Shown here: in pieces, positions 12,701-27,700 of the stretch
How positions within the stretch are numbered: the stretch's first letter is position 1
How the letters are laid out: every line of letters begins with the position of its first letter
Assembly (NCBI GenBank): GCA_021234535.1
Contig: CM037842.1
Coordinates: 24,491,106 to 24,555,105 of the forward strand
Length of the DNA stretch: 64,000 nt
Reading direction: 5' to 3'
Source: Stichopus chloronotus
Taxonomy: Eukaryota > Echinodermata > Holothuroidea > Aspidochirotida > Stichopodidae
The notes under the pieces: model-generated
Databases searched by the model: none
What the model was told of the DNA's origin: nothing
Seen by the model: the letters and a program-made list of their open reading frames with translations, nothing else
Made by a program: the position numbers and the translations under genes

Positions 12701-15700
12701 TACGTTTGGCATGTAATTCCTTTTTGAGTAATGAAACCTGTTTTTGTAGAACTGATACCCGTATGGTAAAGTTTACATCTTCATAAACTTTCAGTCTTAG
12801 TGCTTTCACATGTAAGAATTTGGGGAACAATCCAAGGTATTCACAGTCCTCAAAATATTGTATATCCAGATGAATTTTTGCATACCTGTTTGCTATGAGC
12901 TCAAATTCGTGAAAAACCTTCACAGGAATGTTTCTCTTCTTGCTCACTTCATAATATAATTTAGGAAGACTTGTGCATTTGAAGAACCAGATGAAAGAGC
13001 AAATTAACACGAAAATGTTAACACAAAAATGTTAACACAAAAATATTCTAAAACCTGTCAGACGTTGTATTTCTGATACTACAGTATATTGTCTAATGCT
13101 ACATTGTCTTGCTACTTTTGTATATTTTACTTACCTGAGGAGGAAGATGTGATATCTTTGAAAGCGTTTGTATTAAATTATGACTTGCGTTAACACTTTG
13201 GATGGCATATACTGTAAGTAGCCTACATTGCTGCAATTACTGTAAATGTTTACTCATAAAAGCAGAGAAGTCCTAAGAAAGAAATTTTAGCAGAAATGAA
13301 CATCAAAAGTATAAAAAATTCCTCAATCGGACAAAACTGCCAAAAACATTTACATGACATTTGCAAAAAACCCCAAACCCCTACCAATGCAGCTTACTTG
13401 TAAAAAGAAGCTTGGACAAATCTCACATTTGGTATGTACGTGCATCACGTTGATAACATGATTCCTGTTGATTGTGGTGGAGCTCACAGGTAATTTGAGG
13501 TCAAATTGTGAAAATATTCTAAACGCAATAATTCAAGAAGGAAAACCAGGGCAGTTCTCCCAATCAGATTGTAGGTGTATCTCATTGAGTATTCAAAAAT
13601 TCCATTGTTTTTGGTGAAGATCAAAGGTCATTTGCAGTCAACAGGGTAACAGTATGGAATTCTGGTAAATATCTTATCTCAAGAAGGGAAGGTTGAACAG
13701 ATGTCATATTCTATATATATATATATGTAGCTTATTGAGCACAAGAACCAGTTGGTCTTTAATGACGGTAAAAGGTCATTCAATGTCAACAAGGGTCAAA
13801 TTGTGACAATGTAGATATATTCTCACAAAAGGAAGCTTGTGCAGATCTCATATTTCATATAAATCATTCATAGCTTAATGTGACATATACAAATGCTATT
13901 AAATCAGATTCAGAAAATATCTCTTAATCAGATCATCAAAATCACAATGTATTTCTGTATTCTAGTTATTAATACTTAAATAACAATTCTGAACTACTGT
14001 ACAGCACTGTAATAGAAATTGCTTCAATTGATGAGTTTTAATTGATTCATGAGTTTCATGTTGTTGTGATACATTGCTAACGAAAATGTACATTTCTTTT
14101 TACTAGATGGAAGGGCTGTCCAAGAAGTTATCCTGATGTGGGATGGAGAGTCGCTGATTTGACAGTGTCAGCAGATGATGATGTTCTTGTATCTGTTTAC
14201 AATGATCTTGAAAAAGATGTTAATGTGGAAGTAATTTCAAGAGAAAGATTGGGAAATTACGTTCATTCTGCCTTGGTTAACTTCACCCCAGATATCACTT
14301 ATGGTGACCGTCTAATTTCATGTATTAATGAGAGAAGGATTGTGATCTGCCAAAGGCGGAAACTGATGGTTTACAACAATACTGACAGCAGTGAAGAACA
14401 GTCATTAACCTTAGATGGTAAACCATCCTTTTTGACTGTTAGAGGGAGTGACATTCTCGTGGTTTACAGCTCATCATCATGTCTATGTCTACAACTAGAT
14501 GTATTTGAGTCAAATCTAAGAAAGAAATGTGGCATTAAATTAAATGACGTTCCTCCCTCTGAAAAGATAAGAGATGTAGCTGTCATCTCAGGAAAAGTGA
14601 TAGTTTGTACATCTGAGGAGGTATTTTTGTGGAATGAAGAGGAAGAGAGGAAGATGCTGGAATACTCTCCACCAAAAAGATGGAAAACAAGCCCTGTCGG
14701 TATAGATGTTAATGAGGACTACCAGATGGTAGCCATTTTGTGGTCAGATACCTATGACGAAGACATGATGCAGATTTCCTTTCACTCCATCAACAGCAGA
14801 TTTTGTCTCTTTGTAGCTGACATTGAAGAGGAAGCTTGCAAACTACGATTCATCAATAGTGACAATAGTGCACTGATTATCACCCCTGGTGGAGAGGAAG
14901 TATCAAATATATCTCTACATCACATTGTAAGTACAGTAGTATGGTAATGTTTACATTTCAGTTTCACATTTCCTTTCAAAATAAAAAGCAATGGAAAGAA
15001 TTACTCCCCCTTATTCATGATATATTTTATTAGTCACCACTTTAAATTTGATCAAGAAAATGGATCATTATCAGTGTGATTCATATACTGTTATATTTTT
15101 GTTTAGGCATTATGTCTGTGTCAATTTGCCCGTCATTGAAAATGTTAAATTGAAGCTATAGTGGGCAAAAGTAGAAAGGAAGAAAGGAGATGATGTTCCC
15201 TTCTTAGGCAATCGTTTCCAAAATGTTTACTGAAACTCTTCATTTGAGAGAAACAGCATGATAAAATGAATGGTTTCATAAAGGGTGTTAGTTACACTTC
15301 GGAAAAGACATTGTACAGTGACCCCTTCCCTTGTGGATGAATCAAGGGATTAGTAACATTTTATTTGTCATTTAGTCAGTTTCTGATCACAATATTGATG
15401 AATGGCTATTGTGGAGAAAAATCACACTGAAAAAGTATGACAGTATACTGATGCTTAAAGTAGAGTTCCTCCAATTGGATTGCAGTTTTGGATTACATTA
15501 CATGTGATTTGAAGTTTATTAGGTTGTGGTAGAGAAAAGTGAAACCAGAAGATTCATGGCTAACAATTTAATTCATACAATGAAGGAGTTACATGGTCTT
15601 TATCATATTTTCAAAGGTGTTAGAAAAATGTCCATGCAGTAAGATAACTGCAACCACAAGATCACACAACATGGATGTAACACACATCAGGGGAATTAAA

Positions 15701-18700
15701 TACTAGATGGTTACCTATGGTAGATATGCTAAGATTCAAATGTACCAGATAAAAGAAAAATCTTCTGATGTTGACACAATGCTTTTAAATTACAAGGATG
15801 GTAACTATTAAAAACATACCATTTTTGTTGCATGTGCACCTCAGTGAATACAGTAATCCTTCTATGTTTAGGGTAGCATATTGTTGAGTAGGTGTGACTA
15901 TTTATTAACAGGTATTACTTTTTGGTTCCTTGCATCAGCAAAGGAACCTATGCAGTCAGGTTGGCGTGTGTGTGTGTGTGCATCTGTGACACTTGCTTAG
16001 GTTCGCTCTAACTCAATAGGGGAAAGTCAGATAAAAGTCAAACTTAGTATGTACAGAAGGTTTGCCATATTGAGAAGGTGTGCCCTATCGTTTTTGGTGG
16101 AGGTCAAAGGTCATCTTGGGGAACTGGGGGCAAAAGTCTGTTTTGCTTGGGTACGCTGTAACTCAATAAGGGAAAGTCAGATGAAAGACAAACTTGGTAT
16201 GTAGGTTCGCCATATTGAGAAGGTGTGTCCTATCGTTTTTGGTGGAGATCAAAGGTCATCTGGGGAACTGGGGGAAAAAGTCTGTTTTGCTTGGGTACGC
16301 AGTAACTCAATAGGGGAAAGTCAGATGAAAGTCAAACTTAGTATGTAGGTTTGCCATATTGAGGTGTGCCCTATTGTTTTTGGTGGAGGTCAAAGGTCAT
16401 CTGGGGGAACTGGGGGCATAAGTCTGAAAACCTTGTTATGCTATGGATGCTCATATGTCCCATCAGTCCCCCTCCAGTGCGTCATGGAAGTACTGCTTGA
16501 GTTAGCAGTTTCTTGATCAAAGGAAGAAGCAGCAATGTGCTGTTTGCAGTACTGTAGGTGGTCACACCAGACAAGTTTTGGCTGGATCAGTTTACCTCCT
16601 CGTGCGTGATTGCTAATGTGTTCATTCATGTGTCTTTTCAATTAGTGAAGTGGGCAGAACATAATGAAAGAAAATAAGTCAGTTCGTGTTCTTACCAGTT
16701 TAAACTAGACCCCAGAAGTTCCCTCCAGGGCATGTTGTCAGATTGATGAACTTTAAAGGGGCATAGATGTGATAAGCCTTGTTGCAATTTGCAGAGATCT
16801 ACAGCTGTTTGTGTTTTGTAAAATGAATGGGATGTTGCTGTATATTGCAGTTCTAAATCAACATCTTCAATTCATTGCATTAATTGAAATGGCTTTTTTG
16901 GTATTTATGAATTCAGGCATATCATTTTACAGTATGTGTATTTCAAGTACGAGGAACCATAGTGCCCATAGTCTGCTGTGAAATCATGCAAAATACTTCT
17001 CTTACAGATTGCATGTATTACACTGTTGATGGTCACATTAGTGCTATGGAAGTGGTTCCATGTGGGTGTATGTTTGTCATGTTTGGGGTCCAATGTCTGA
17101 AATGGGCCATTTTATAAAAGCATGAAATTTTTTTTTCTCTCTACAGATTTTATGTTACACAAGTGAGAGTTCATGGTCAGAAATGGACCATATGGGCTAT
17201 CGTACAAAGTAATGCAATATGCTCCCTTTTACTTCATGATTTACATTATGTGCTCTCCATCTGTGCAAGGAACCACAGTGCCCTTGGGCTCTTGTTATTT
17301 TGAATTATTTTCCAATCATTGTGATAGATACAGTATGTCTTGAAACTGATAATAAAATCACATTGTTACTGTACAAAGTGTTTTCATATGTGATGTACAC
17401 TGTACTGTAGACTCTTGTCAGTGAACACTGTATTGTACTGTAATTGTGACAATGTTATGTGTATACATGCAGTACATGAGTAGGGGAGTGAATTGTAAGT
17501 CAGCACATTCTAATGGTATAAAATGGTGCTTATTGGTGAGTGCGGCCTACAGCCTCATCTTTGATAAATGTTACACAACAACTGCTCAAACTTCTCATCA
17601 GTGGTTAAATGTTATTTCCTTGAAAGTCCTTGAAGCTTGTAAGTATCCTCTTAAAGGATGCCATCCTTGTGGCATTAGTGGACATCGAACTGGAGCAGAT
17701 ATTTTTGAGAGTGGCAAAGGAGTACAAAATAGTCTTTCAGAATGCAGGTATGATCCAGACCCAGACTAATAAAAGCTTCATGTAAAGGATTACATTACAG
17801 TCCATCATTAAACCAAGCCATAAAATTCATGTTTTTGTATGATTGTTTTACGTAACTGTGTAAATATTTATACTCGGAAAGTGGATTAATGTCTTTCTTC
17901 CCACATACTGTAGGTCATTGTTTGTTGAATGGTTCTCTTCGTATTTATCATGCAGCTTACTGTACATACTGTAATGCTGTAATGTATACTTTGATGAGTA
18001 GCTTAAAGTATGATTAAAATGAATTCTGTTATGACAACAATGGGTGACCCAACGACATGAAGGACATACAGTACATGTATCAAAACTACACATGATTAAT
18101 TAAACAGATCCTATAGTGTTTTCTTTGAATGTACAGTAAGTGGTCTTAATCATAACAAAGAAACATTCTCTTTTTTAACATTCCACAGAGTTACTTTCTC
18201 TCTTGGAATAACTTTTTCAATGCTTACAGTGGAACCATTCTTAAGTTGGTTGATGGATGTTGTCACAGTCACCTTCAAACAGTCTTTAACATCTCAGAAG
18301 AAGAAAAGAAAACAGCAATGTCAAGTATTGAGAGTGGACGTCCTCAAAGTGGATCGCACACTCACCGATGGCAGCTGTGGCATTTGAAGTGTATCTTCAG
18401 TGTTTTAGAGAGAAGAACAAGCTCACCATCTGACCTGATGGCACTGCTAATTGAAGCAGCAAATGAACTTGGAAAATACCGTGCCTATACCTTATGGAGT
18501 TCCATCAAATTTTACCAACTTTGTTTTGGTAAGTTTAAGTGGTACCATAGGCAATGTAAGAACTAATGGCTTGTCCAGTGTAGTTTCACATGTGTCTTGG
18601 TTATCATTCCACACTGTATATACAGTAGTCAGATTTGGTGCCATAAGCCACATTATTTCACCAAGAGAATCTTGCGAATAGATTATGTGCAGCGGTCTGA

Positions 18701-21700
18701 CATTGAAAGGAAATGCTATCTATTAAGTGTAGGATAAAGGGGAGCAGATATCAGAAGAAAATCTAAAGTAGTTTGTGAATAGTAAAATTTAGAAAAGAAG
18801 ATGCATTTGAATGGGAATTTGGACTAGTTTGGGCTCACAATGTCATGCGATTGTTTATGGACCCTTGTTAAGTACAATACCCTTATTATTTTGGTGATTT
18901 TAAACAGTTACTACTAGTAATGTGTATATGACAGCCAAACAGTTTTTTTTTTTTTTTTATAGAAATGGAATGTGTATGTAAATTTACAAAATACTGCAGG
19001 AAAGGTTCTGATCAGTGTTATCTGCTAGAATCTGGTCAGGAACTTTTGACATTATATTATAAAGTATTAATTGTGATGGTGTGTTCTAAGCAATACTGTA
19101 TGGAGGGTGTGTACTGTATGCAGACCTCATGTGTGGTGTGTGCAATATCAATGCGCAATAATGTACTGGCAACCTTGCTTTTGTTTGTGCATTTAACTGC
19201 TATGTTGGCTATCTCTTATCACAAAACACAGTATCATTAAACTAAACAATAGTTTCTTGAATATTTTTAATGTCTTATTTTGACATGGAAATGAAATTCA
19301 TACTTTAAGCTTAAATTTTATACCAAATGTAATGCAAGTGGCTTAATGTTAGTTTTGAAGAATTTATCTCTTCTGGGATTACCTAAGTGTGATTTCTATT
19401 TTTAGTGAGCATGATGGCACACATTGTTAATTTGTATATAACTGAGCATAAATCCATCTTTTTTTCAATTATTCATTAGCATCAAAATAGCCATATATTC
19501 AGAATTTTTATATTTTTCACAGAACTAATGCTCTGTGATATCATTTTGTGAACTTTTGTTGACCAGGTGGTTCTAGTTGGTGTGGGGACATACCTTATTC
19601 ATCCTATGCAAGGCAGAAACCAGCAGAAGCTCTGGGCCAGTCACTCAGCAGCAGCAGCCATCCTGGTACAAGCAGATCAAAGGAGCAATACCTTGCTGGT
19701 ACATACAGTATATTAACTTTTGACAGAAGTTAATAGACCTCTGCAAATAATTACAAACAGTTTTAAGAAAATTCCTGAATCATGTTCAGTCACATCATGC
19801 TCTCTTGTGTGCAGCTGAATTATGTTCCATTTTAGATAAAATCAAATGTGTTACTTTTGTGTAAAAGTTTCAGGACCATTGCACAGTAACATTGTTTTAA
19901 ACATTCTTAGATGAACTTTATACACTGAGTGACTGGTGCATGTGGAAACGTAGTTAAAATGTGTCGACTGGTAAAACACAAGTAAGAAGTAACATATTTA
20001 TCAAAGTGAAAATATTCAATGGTGAAAACTTGAATGCAAGCTGTATCCCATACCCCATACATAAAGAAGCATTGTTGATTTTGAACAGTTTACAGCTGCA
20101 AGTGAAACTGCATGTAAGACAATCGTATAATTCTTTATTTCAAACAAGTTGTTGGTTGATTTTTTATGTACTGTGGGTGTCACTTAAACACAGTTACAAA
20201 TAAGTATGCAATATAACATTGAATGGCATGTCTTTACTGAGAACTTTCTTTTACCGTACTTTCCTACATAAATTCTTGGCAAACAGGATATTTGAAGGAG
20301 AATTGTAGCTGGTTTACATTTGATTTTTGTGTCATACTTGTTTTGGTTGTTGTTTTTCTCTATGTGTAGCTGCTCCACAGTCTGAGAATAGCTCAGTTCT
20401 TCAGGATGCTCGAACAATTCCTTCAGGTCTGGAAACGCAAAAGCGAAGTGCAACTTCAGAATCTGGATCAGTAGAAGGTTCTGTTAGTAAGAGAAAGGTT
20501 AGTCTGTCAAGAAGTTTGCTATATGCAGTGGGATTGAAAGCTATTCTAATGGTGTATATCTGGCTGAAAGAAGGAACAATCAAAAGTAGTAATCTTCTGT
20601 TGAATGAAAACATATTTTCTTCTCAAAATAAACTTGCTGATTCTAAATGCTGTATCTTGCTCAAATCAAAACATTATACCCATCGATTAACATTTGCACA
20701 GAGAGAAAACCAATAAAAAAATTGAAAGGTACTTTGCAAACAAAGAATTCTTGATCTTTTAGTTGGTGTAAAGTGAGTACAGCTGTACACTTTAGAAAGC
20801 TTAAGATCTTTTGATATAAGGCCTCAACCGGTTGTGCATATCAGACTGATAAATTCTCTTCTTTAAAGTGACTTATTTAGTACAAATTATGGTCATTTGA
20901 GAATAAACAAGGTAGAAAAGTTTATCAACTAATTTCTTAATTAAAACTGAATTATATTTTCATTTGAAAAGTAATTTTTGCTGAATGAAAAAAGAAATGT
21001 TCATAGTATATTACAATCTTATAAAGTGGCATTGAAGAAGATAAAGGTCATAAAGAGAAATATATAATTGTGTTTCATGTTTTGTGTTTTTAGTACACTT
21101 TACAGGAGCATTCACCCACTGCAGTTGCAAGAACAATGGTACAAATGGCTTCAATGTCCTCCCACCAGCCACAACTTTTGTCTGGTAGAAGCAATTTGGG
21201 CTTCACTCTTTCTCAATTATTCCATAATAACGAGACACCAAATGCCTCAGGGGGCACTCTTCCACAGTCTGATACTGTAGGCATCGAACAGTCACAGCAA
21301 CCTCTGCAACTGTTACCCACCGTTTCCCCAGGTGATTGAAAATTATTTGTAGTGCTGTTGCTATCACATTGTACTGTTGAGCAATTGCTGCATAACCAGG
21401 CTAACAATCGTGCCTTGACACAACTTCAACCTGCAGACTGATGGTCCAGTTGTGTTCCCAGTCTCTTTGTAAACAATGCCCTAAATAAATTTGTCTAAGT
21501 TTGCTGCAGTTCAGTATCCTTAAAGTTGGAGCACTACAGTAATGATTCCAAATTGTGGTTCTTTTTAAACAGGGTGTTTCGTTGTCTTTTTTAAACCTTT
21601 TACTATATTGTACAAACTGTCATATCATTAAAAGGATGGTCTAATGACAAATGTAGCTTTGATATGGTGAAGAGTAAGTTAATGTGACAAATATAGTGAA

Positions 21701-24700
21701 ACTTCCTTTCAATTCCCATGTGTGGTTCCTTAGATCAGTTGAAGTTGCCACATTTGCTACCGATCATTAACTTGAAGCAAGCAGGGGTGATGCAATTTCC
21801 CCACATTGATGATGCATTTTATGTTTTCCTTAAAACTTTACACTAATACTTCAATATTTAGTTCTATCATAATGTGAATGTGTGAGAGATATCAGAGTTT
21901 TGGGATTTCCACATAACCAGTACATTAGGTGGCCATCTACTGATTTCAAGGGCAAAATAATACATTCAACAAAGAAAGAAAGCAAAAGACTATTCTTCCA
22001 TGTGAGGAGATGATGTCACTCCTGCTTGTTTCAAGTTGGCAGTTGGTAGCAAAAGGGGTAACTTCAACTGGTAATATCTTGAGAAAACACATAGGATCTG
22101 TGTGGAAGTTTCACCAGAATGGTTGGCTTTAAACTTACACTTAAACATATCCAAGCTAAATTTGTGGCTGGATGTTCCTGCTGAAGGGGAATTCTCTTCA
22201 AGGAATATGTCTTCTGACTTATTTAAGCCAAATTTCGAACCATTTTCATTCACATCCTTGATGTTTGGAAATGAACTGCCGATGGGAAACACTATATCCT
22301 CAAACTTCCAGCCCAACAGAGTTTCTAACACTATCCATATACACAAAAGCTAAGTGGGACCATTATTATGTAATTGACTGTGTATCTCTGAGTCTTGTGA
22401 TGTAGTGGACTCCTAGCTCTGATTTGACAACGTTCAACTTGTGTATTCACAATGTGGCTATCACAAGATATTAATGATCTTTGAATATTTCATCAAAGGC
22501 CCCATTATGCAGCTTAGGGTGGTGTGAACAATGCAGTGAAGCAGGTGCAGGTCCAAGCTACTTTCAATGTGACTTACGCAACATTTCAGAGATTGAAAAG
22601 TGTCGCTAGCTTGTTACGAGACTGAAATTATGTATTCTTTTTTTTGTTCTCATTATTGTACTAACCAACACTTTATTACAAGCAACAAAATTATAAGCGA
22701 TATTCATTAGAAAATATCTTAATTATGCATTTGATGTATAGGACAACAAAAATCTATTTTTCCTTTTGATTCCTTGCCGAAGGCAGAAGGAATCTATGAG
22801 ATGGTGATGTTGTGTGTGTGTGGTATGTGCGTGTGTGACGCCTGCTTGCAAACACGATATCTCAAGAAGCATAACTCTGAGTGATCTCATACTTGGCATG
22901 TAGATTGCCCTTATTGAGTAGATGATCCCTATAGTTTTTGGTGGAGGTCAAAGGTCATTTGGGGTCACTAGAGGTCAAAAGGTAAATACCTTGAAAATTG
23001 CTTGTAAACACGATATCTCCAGAAGCGTAACTCTGAGTGATCTCATACTTGGCATGAAGGTTGCCCTTATTGAGTAGATGGTCCCTATTGTTTTTGGTGG
23101 AGGTCAGAGGTTATTTGGGGTCAACGGGTCAAATTGTGAAAACCTTGTAAACGCGATAGCTCAAGAAAGGAAGCTTGTAGAAATCTCATATTTAGTATGT
23201 AGTTGTACCATGTTGAGTAGAGGAACATTATCGTTTTCAGTGGAGGTCAAAGGTCATTTGGGGTCAACAGGGGTCAAATTGTGAAAACCATGTAAACACG
23301 ATATCTCAAGAAGAGAAGCTTGAACAGATGTCATACGAAGTGTGTAGGTGTATCTTATTGAGTTCAAGGGTCACCAAAGGTCAAAAGGTAAATACCTTGA
23401 AAATTGCTTGTAAACACCATATCTCCAGAACGATAAATGTGAGAGATCTCATAGTTAGCATGTGGATTGCCCATATCGAGAAGATGATCCCTATTCTTTG
23501 GCAGAAGTGAAAGGTCATTTGGGGTCATGGGAGGTCAAAATGTGAAAAAGTTGAATCTACAATATTTAAAGAACAGTCCTTCTAGTGAATTTTATACTTG
23601 TAATGTAGAATCCTCTTGTTGATTTGAGAATTTCTTTTAGGACATACTACCATACAGTAGTCTCTTTGATAGCCATAAAGAAAAGATAAAGACAACATTA
23701 AATTTGGTATCAAAGATTATTATTTGGCAAACCTTATGCCACTGTCCTCATTAGGACATGTGAGCATGCATGAATTGTAAATTGGAATTGATTAAATATA
23801 CCACAGGTTATTAGCTTTATAAAAAGAACTAAATTACTGATCATTTGGATCAAATACCCTTGAGCATGCATGAACTGTGATTGCTTAATTGAATGAATCA
23901 AATTGTAACTGACCCACCTCTGTTCAAATTGGTCACTGTTATCTGACAAAATTGATCACAGTTGACTGCCAGTAGAAACCACAATGTCCAGAATAAATCA
24001 TAAAGTCTGTTGAGCCAGGTGCTCAATGGACTTAACCATTTACTGTATAAACAGTGTCTCTGTTTAGCCCTTAAAGGGAAATAGGGCATTTGTTTTACAG
24101 AAAACAACCATATTTTTAAAACCATTATTTGTGGACATAGAATAATAGATTATTCAAAATAACCAATTACAGTAGCCTTATTTTCAAGGAATAAGATTCT
24201 CACAGACCAGAAATTTAGTTATTTGTTGCTCAACAATAATTTGTTCACCCAAACTTTTTAAAATTCCAATGATGCATCCGTTACTCATCACATGCATAAT
24301 GTTTTGAGGAGATGAAGCTTTGACAGATATTTATGGATGAAACTGAATGGTTTAACAATGGTTAAAGCGAATTTCTTTGTACGCCATGTTGGTGTATTTT
24401 AAACGCCCTATTTCACTTTAAAGTAGTTAAGGTAAGCTTTAAACAAATGACTACTGTGTATCAAATCAGGGAAACTTGTACTGTGTGTTGTGTCTTTAAG
24501 TAGACTAAAGTCAAAATTGCAAGTCATGCTAGATTCTGGTTTAATAGGGTTATCAGTTTTTGCTAATTTTCAAGGACCTCATAGCCATTGGGAAGGGCAT
24601 CACACCAAAAAATCAAATACGAAAGAGCTGCCACCAATAGCTGTAACTTGTTAAAATAAAGTGCTATAATTTTGATTAAATAAACATGTTTATCTTTTTA

Positions 24701-27700
24701 TCAAGTTATTAGACAGGACAAAATATAATTTGTTCCCCTGCAGCATCATATCCGTTTGGGAGTTTTCTCATGTTTGTGTAGGTCAAAGGTTATTTGGGGT
24801 GACAAAAGGTCAAAACCTTGTATATATGATATTTTAAGGGTGATGAATGTGAGGGATCTTATACTTAGCTTGTGAATTGTTTATATTTAGCATGTTAATG
24901 GCCATATAGGGTAGGTGATCCCTATTGTTTTAAGTGGAGGTGAAAGGTCATTTTTGGTCACGAGATTTCAAAAGGTTTTGACCTTACTAAGATGGTATCT
25001 CAAGTAGGATAACTGTGTGGGATCTCATGCTTGTCATGTGGGCGATTCATGTTTGTTACAATATATATCATGAGGCAAGGAATCACTAAGCCTTTTGGCT
25101 TTCTAGTTTCAGTTTGAAATGTAAATAAAAACTTTCCTCTGAAAGTGACAGTCATGCAGTTAGCTTATACCACTAATGTGTAGTCCAAACACTTTTGTGT
25201 CATATGGAAAAATATCAAGTAAAAATCGTTCATTGTTATGGTATAATGACAAGTGAAATATGTTAAAATATCAGTGTTTTAATATCCACTTTTAACAAGA
25301 CCATGACACATAGACTAAAAACATATTTGTAAGATCAAAGATAGGCATCATGACACAAAGACTAAAAACATGTTTGTAAGATCAAAGATAGGCATCATTA
25401 CACATAGACTAAAAACATATTTGTAAGATCAAAGATAGGCAAGCGATACCTCTCACGCTAAAAAGAGAGCCTCTCCAACTTCATCTCTTCATTGCTTTAG
25501 CAAGGTTCAACTTCTTGCAAACCCTCATCGGCATCGCCAGCTTTATCACCTCATCCTGTGATGATCTACATGGTCCTTTAAATGTCGATCTCGTAAAGTG
25601 GTCCATGTGTGTCAATCCAATGTCTAGGCTGGAGTGTCAAGTGTCATTTTCCATAGGCAAAACATGTGGAATCAACCATGAGAGAGGGTGCTGTTGAATA
25701 TTTGAGCACAGTCGTAACATGATGTTACATTGTTTGCATTTCTTGCAAATAGATAAAAAACTGTTTCCATCTTGTTTTGTAGTTTCACAACATCAGAGAG
25801 TGAACACAAATGTGTCAACCAGTTTGCATCCTCAGTTGACAACAACATCAAACCAAGGAAATGTTATACACACTGACCCACCAACCAGAAGTAGAAGTGA
25901 ATATCTTCCAAGTAACAGAATGGTAAATATATTCACTATTTCAAGACAGACTACTTGACAAAAGAAAATGCAAGATGTGAGGTTGATTCTTACCGTGAGA
26001 CCTCAAACCAAAGGAGTATCATGCAAATTATCCTTGTGAAATGTGTGGGATTAGGGGTCATTTTGATATCATTAAGTGGGTGTAAATTTTATGAATAATT
26101 GTCTCTCAACTTGTTGTTGTTTGGTGTCATACAAGTAGACAGATTTGATTACAATGTTACTTTAATAATTTTTATTAATTATGTGATTACCATCTTTAGT
26201 TGCTTTAAAGAAATTTAAATTTTTGGATGGAAGAAACAAAAAGAAATGCAAGATAATTCTCTGAAGTTTCTTTTTGTGATGAGACCTTAAACCAAAAAGG
26301 ATGATGTAAATTATCCTCACAAAAATGCTTAAAATTCTGGCTTATTTTTTATATTATTTTATACATATAAACTTTGTCAATAAGTGTCTCTTACTTTGTT
26401 TCTGTTTGGTATCATACAAATTGACCTCTTACAACAATCCTTTTTAAAGAGGAAAAAGGCATTGGTTTTGCAGCAAGCAGTCATATTCTTAAAACAAATG
26501 TTTGTGAACATACACTAGAATGATGGATCATTCAAAATAAAACTGGAAAGTAACCTTCTTTTCAAGAAATAAATTTCTCTCAGATAGAAATTCAGTTATT
26601 TGTAGCTCAACAATAATTTGTCACGTCAAACATTTCCAAAATTCAAATAATGTATCTTCCATTACTCAGTACAGACAATGTTTTAAAGAGATGGAAGCTT
26701 TTGCAGATATTTATCGATGGGACTGAATGGTTTACCAATGATATTTCTTTGTTTGCTGTGTTGGTGTGTTTCAAATGCCCTATTTCCCTCTAAGTATATG
26801 ATTACCATCTTTTTGGGGTTTAAAGAAAATGAAATTTGCACAATTCCATATTTATTTGTTCTAAAGAAAATGAAATTTTTTTGAAGTTTCTTTTTGTGAA
26901 GTTTCTTTTTGTGATGAGACCTTAAACCAAAAAGGATGATGTAAATTATCCTCACGAAAATGCTTAAAATTCTGGCTTATTTTTTATATTATTTTATACA
27001 TATAAACTTTGTCAATAAGTGTCTCTTTCTTTGTTTCTGTTTGGTATCATACAAATTGACCTCTTACAACAATCCTTTTTAAAGAGGAAAAAGGCATTGG
27101 TTTTGCAGCAAGCAGTCATATTCTTAAAACAAATGTTTGTGAACATACACTAGAATGATGGATCATTCAAAATAAAACTGGAAAGTAACCTTCTTTTCAA
27201 GAAATAAGTTTCTCTCAGATAGAAATTCAGTTATTTGTAGCTCAACAATAATTTGTCACGTCAAACATTTCCAAAATTCAAATAATGTATCTTCCATTAC
27301 TCAGTACAGACATAATGTTTTAAAGAGATGGAAGCTTTTGCAGATATTTATCGATGGGACTGAATGGTTTACCAATGATATTTCTTTGTTTGCTGTGTTG
27401 GTGTGTTTCAAATGCCCTATTTCCCTCTAAGTATATGATTACCATCTTTTTGGGGTTTAAAGAAAATGAAATTTGCACAATTCCATATTTATTTGTTCTA
27501 AAGAAAATGAAATTTTTTTGAAGTTTCTTTTTGTGAAGTTTCTTTTTGTGATGAGACCTTAAACCAAAAAGGATGATGTAAATTATCCTCACGAAAATGC
27601 TTAAAATTCTGGCTTATTTTTTATATTATTTTATACATATAAACTTTGTCAATAAGTGTCTCTTTCTTTGTTTCTGTTTGGTATCATACAAATTGACCTC

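Larger units (their letters stand above)
10627..13180 (-). mobile_element. Penelope-like retroelement, decayed, antisense in an intron
   Basis: Minus-strand frames give, in order, an N-terminal Lys/Arg-rich part, a segment with FDKGNGLVI, RT core motifs SYDVASLFTNIPL and MGSPLGPTL, and a C-terminal GIY-YIG endonuclease. This RT plus GIY-YIG arrangement defines Penelope-like elements. Ends are compound. A direct repeat (GAAGAACCAGATGAAAGAGC and flank) lies at 10627-10668 and 12978-13020. An inverted repeat of about 135 bp has arms at about 10687-10823 and 13046-13180. Frames are broken, and the region that should hold the YxDD catalytic motif (about 11500-11590) lacks it, so the copy is dead. 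Confidence 0.85.
10330..14106 (+). other. Intron 2, hosting an antisense Penelope-like element and a DR1-repeat array
   Basis: It runs from donor GTAAGTCGAC to acceptor TTTTTACTAG. A decayed Penelope-like element fills 10627-13180, and DR1-type repeat monomers fill about 13390-13870. Confidence 0.6.

Noticed and set aside
21990..22353. Overlapping open frames on both strands (118 and 83 codons)
   Set aside because: Neither has a recognised domain or splice signals in phase with the neighbouring exons. One strand's openness explains the other's.
25302..25442. CRISPR-like array (three 47-bp repeats)
   Set aside because: Units abut directly with no unique spacers, and the DNA is animal; an ordinary tandem repeat.
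26683..27592. Two identical 90-residue minus-strand frames
   Set aside because: They arise from the 636-bp tandem repeat and are AT-rich low-complexity translations, not paralogous genes.
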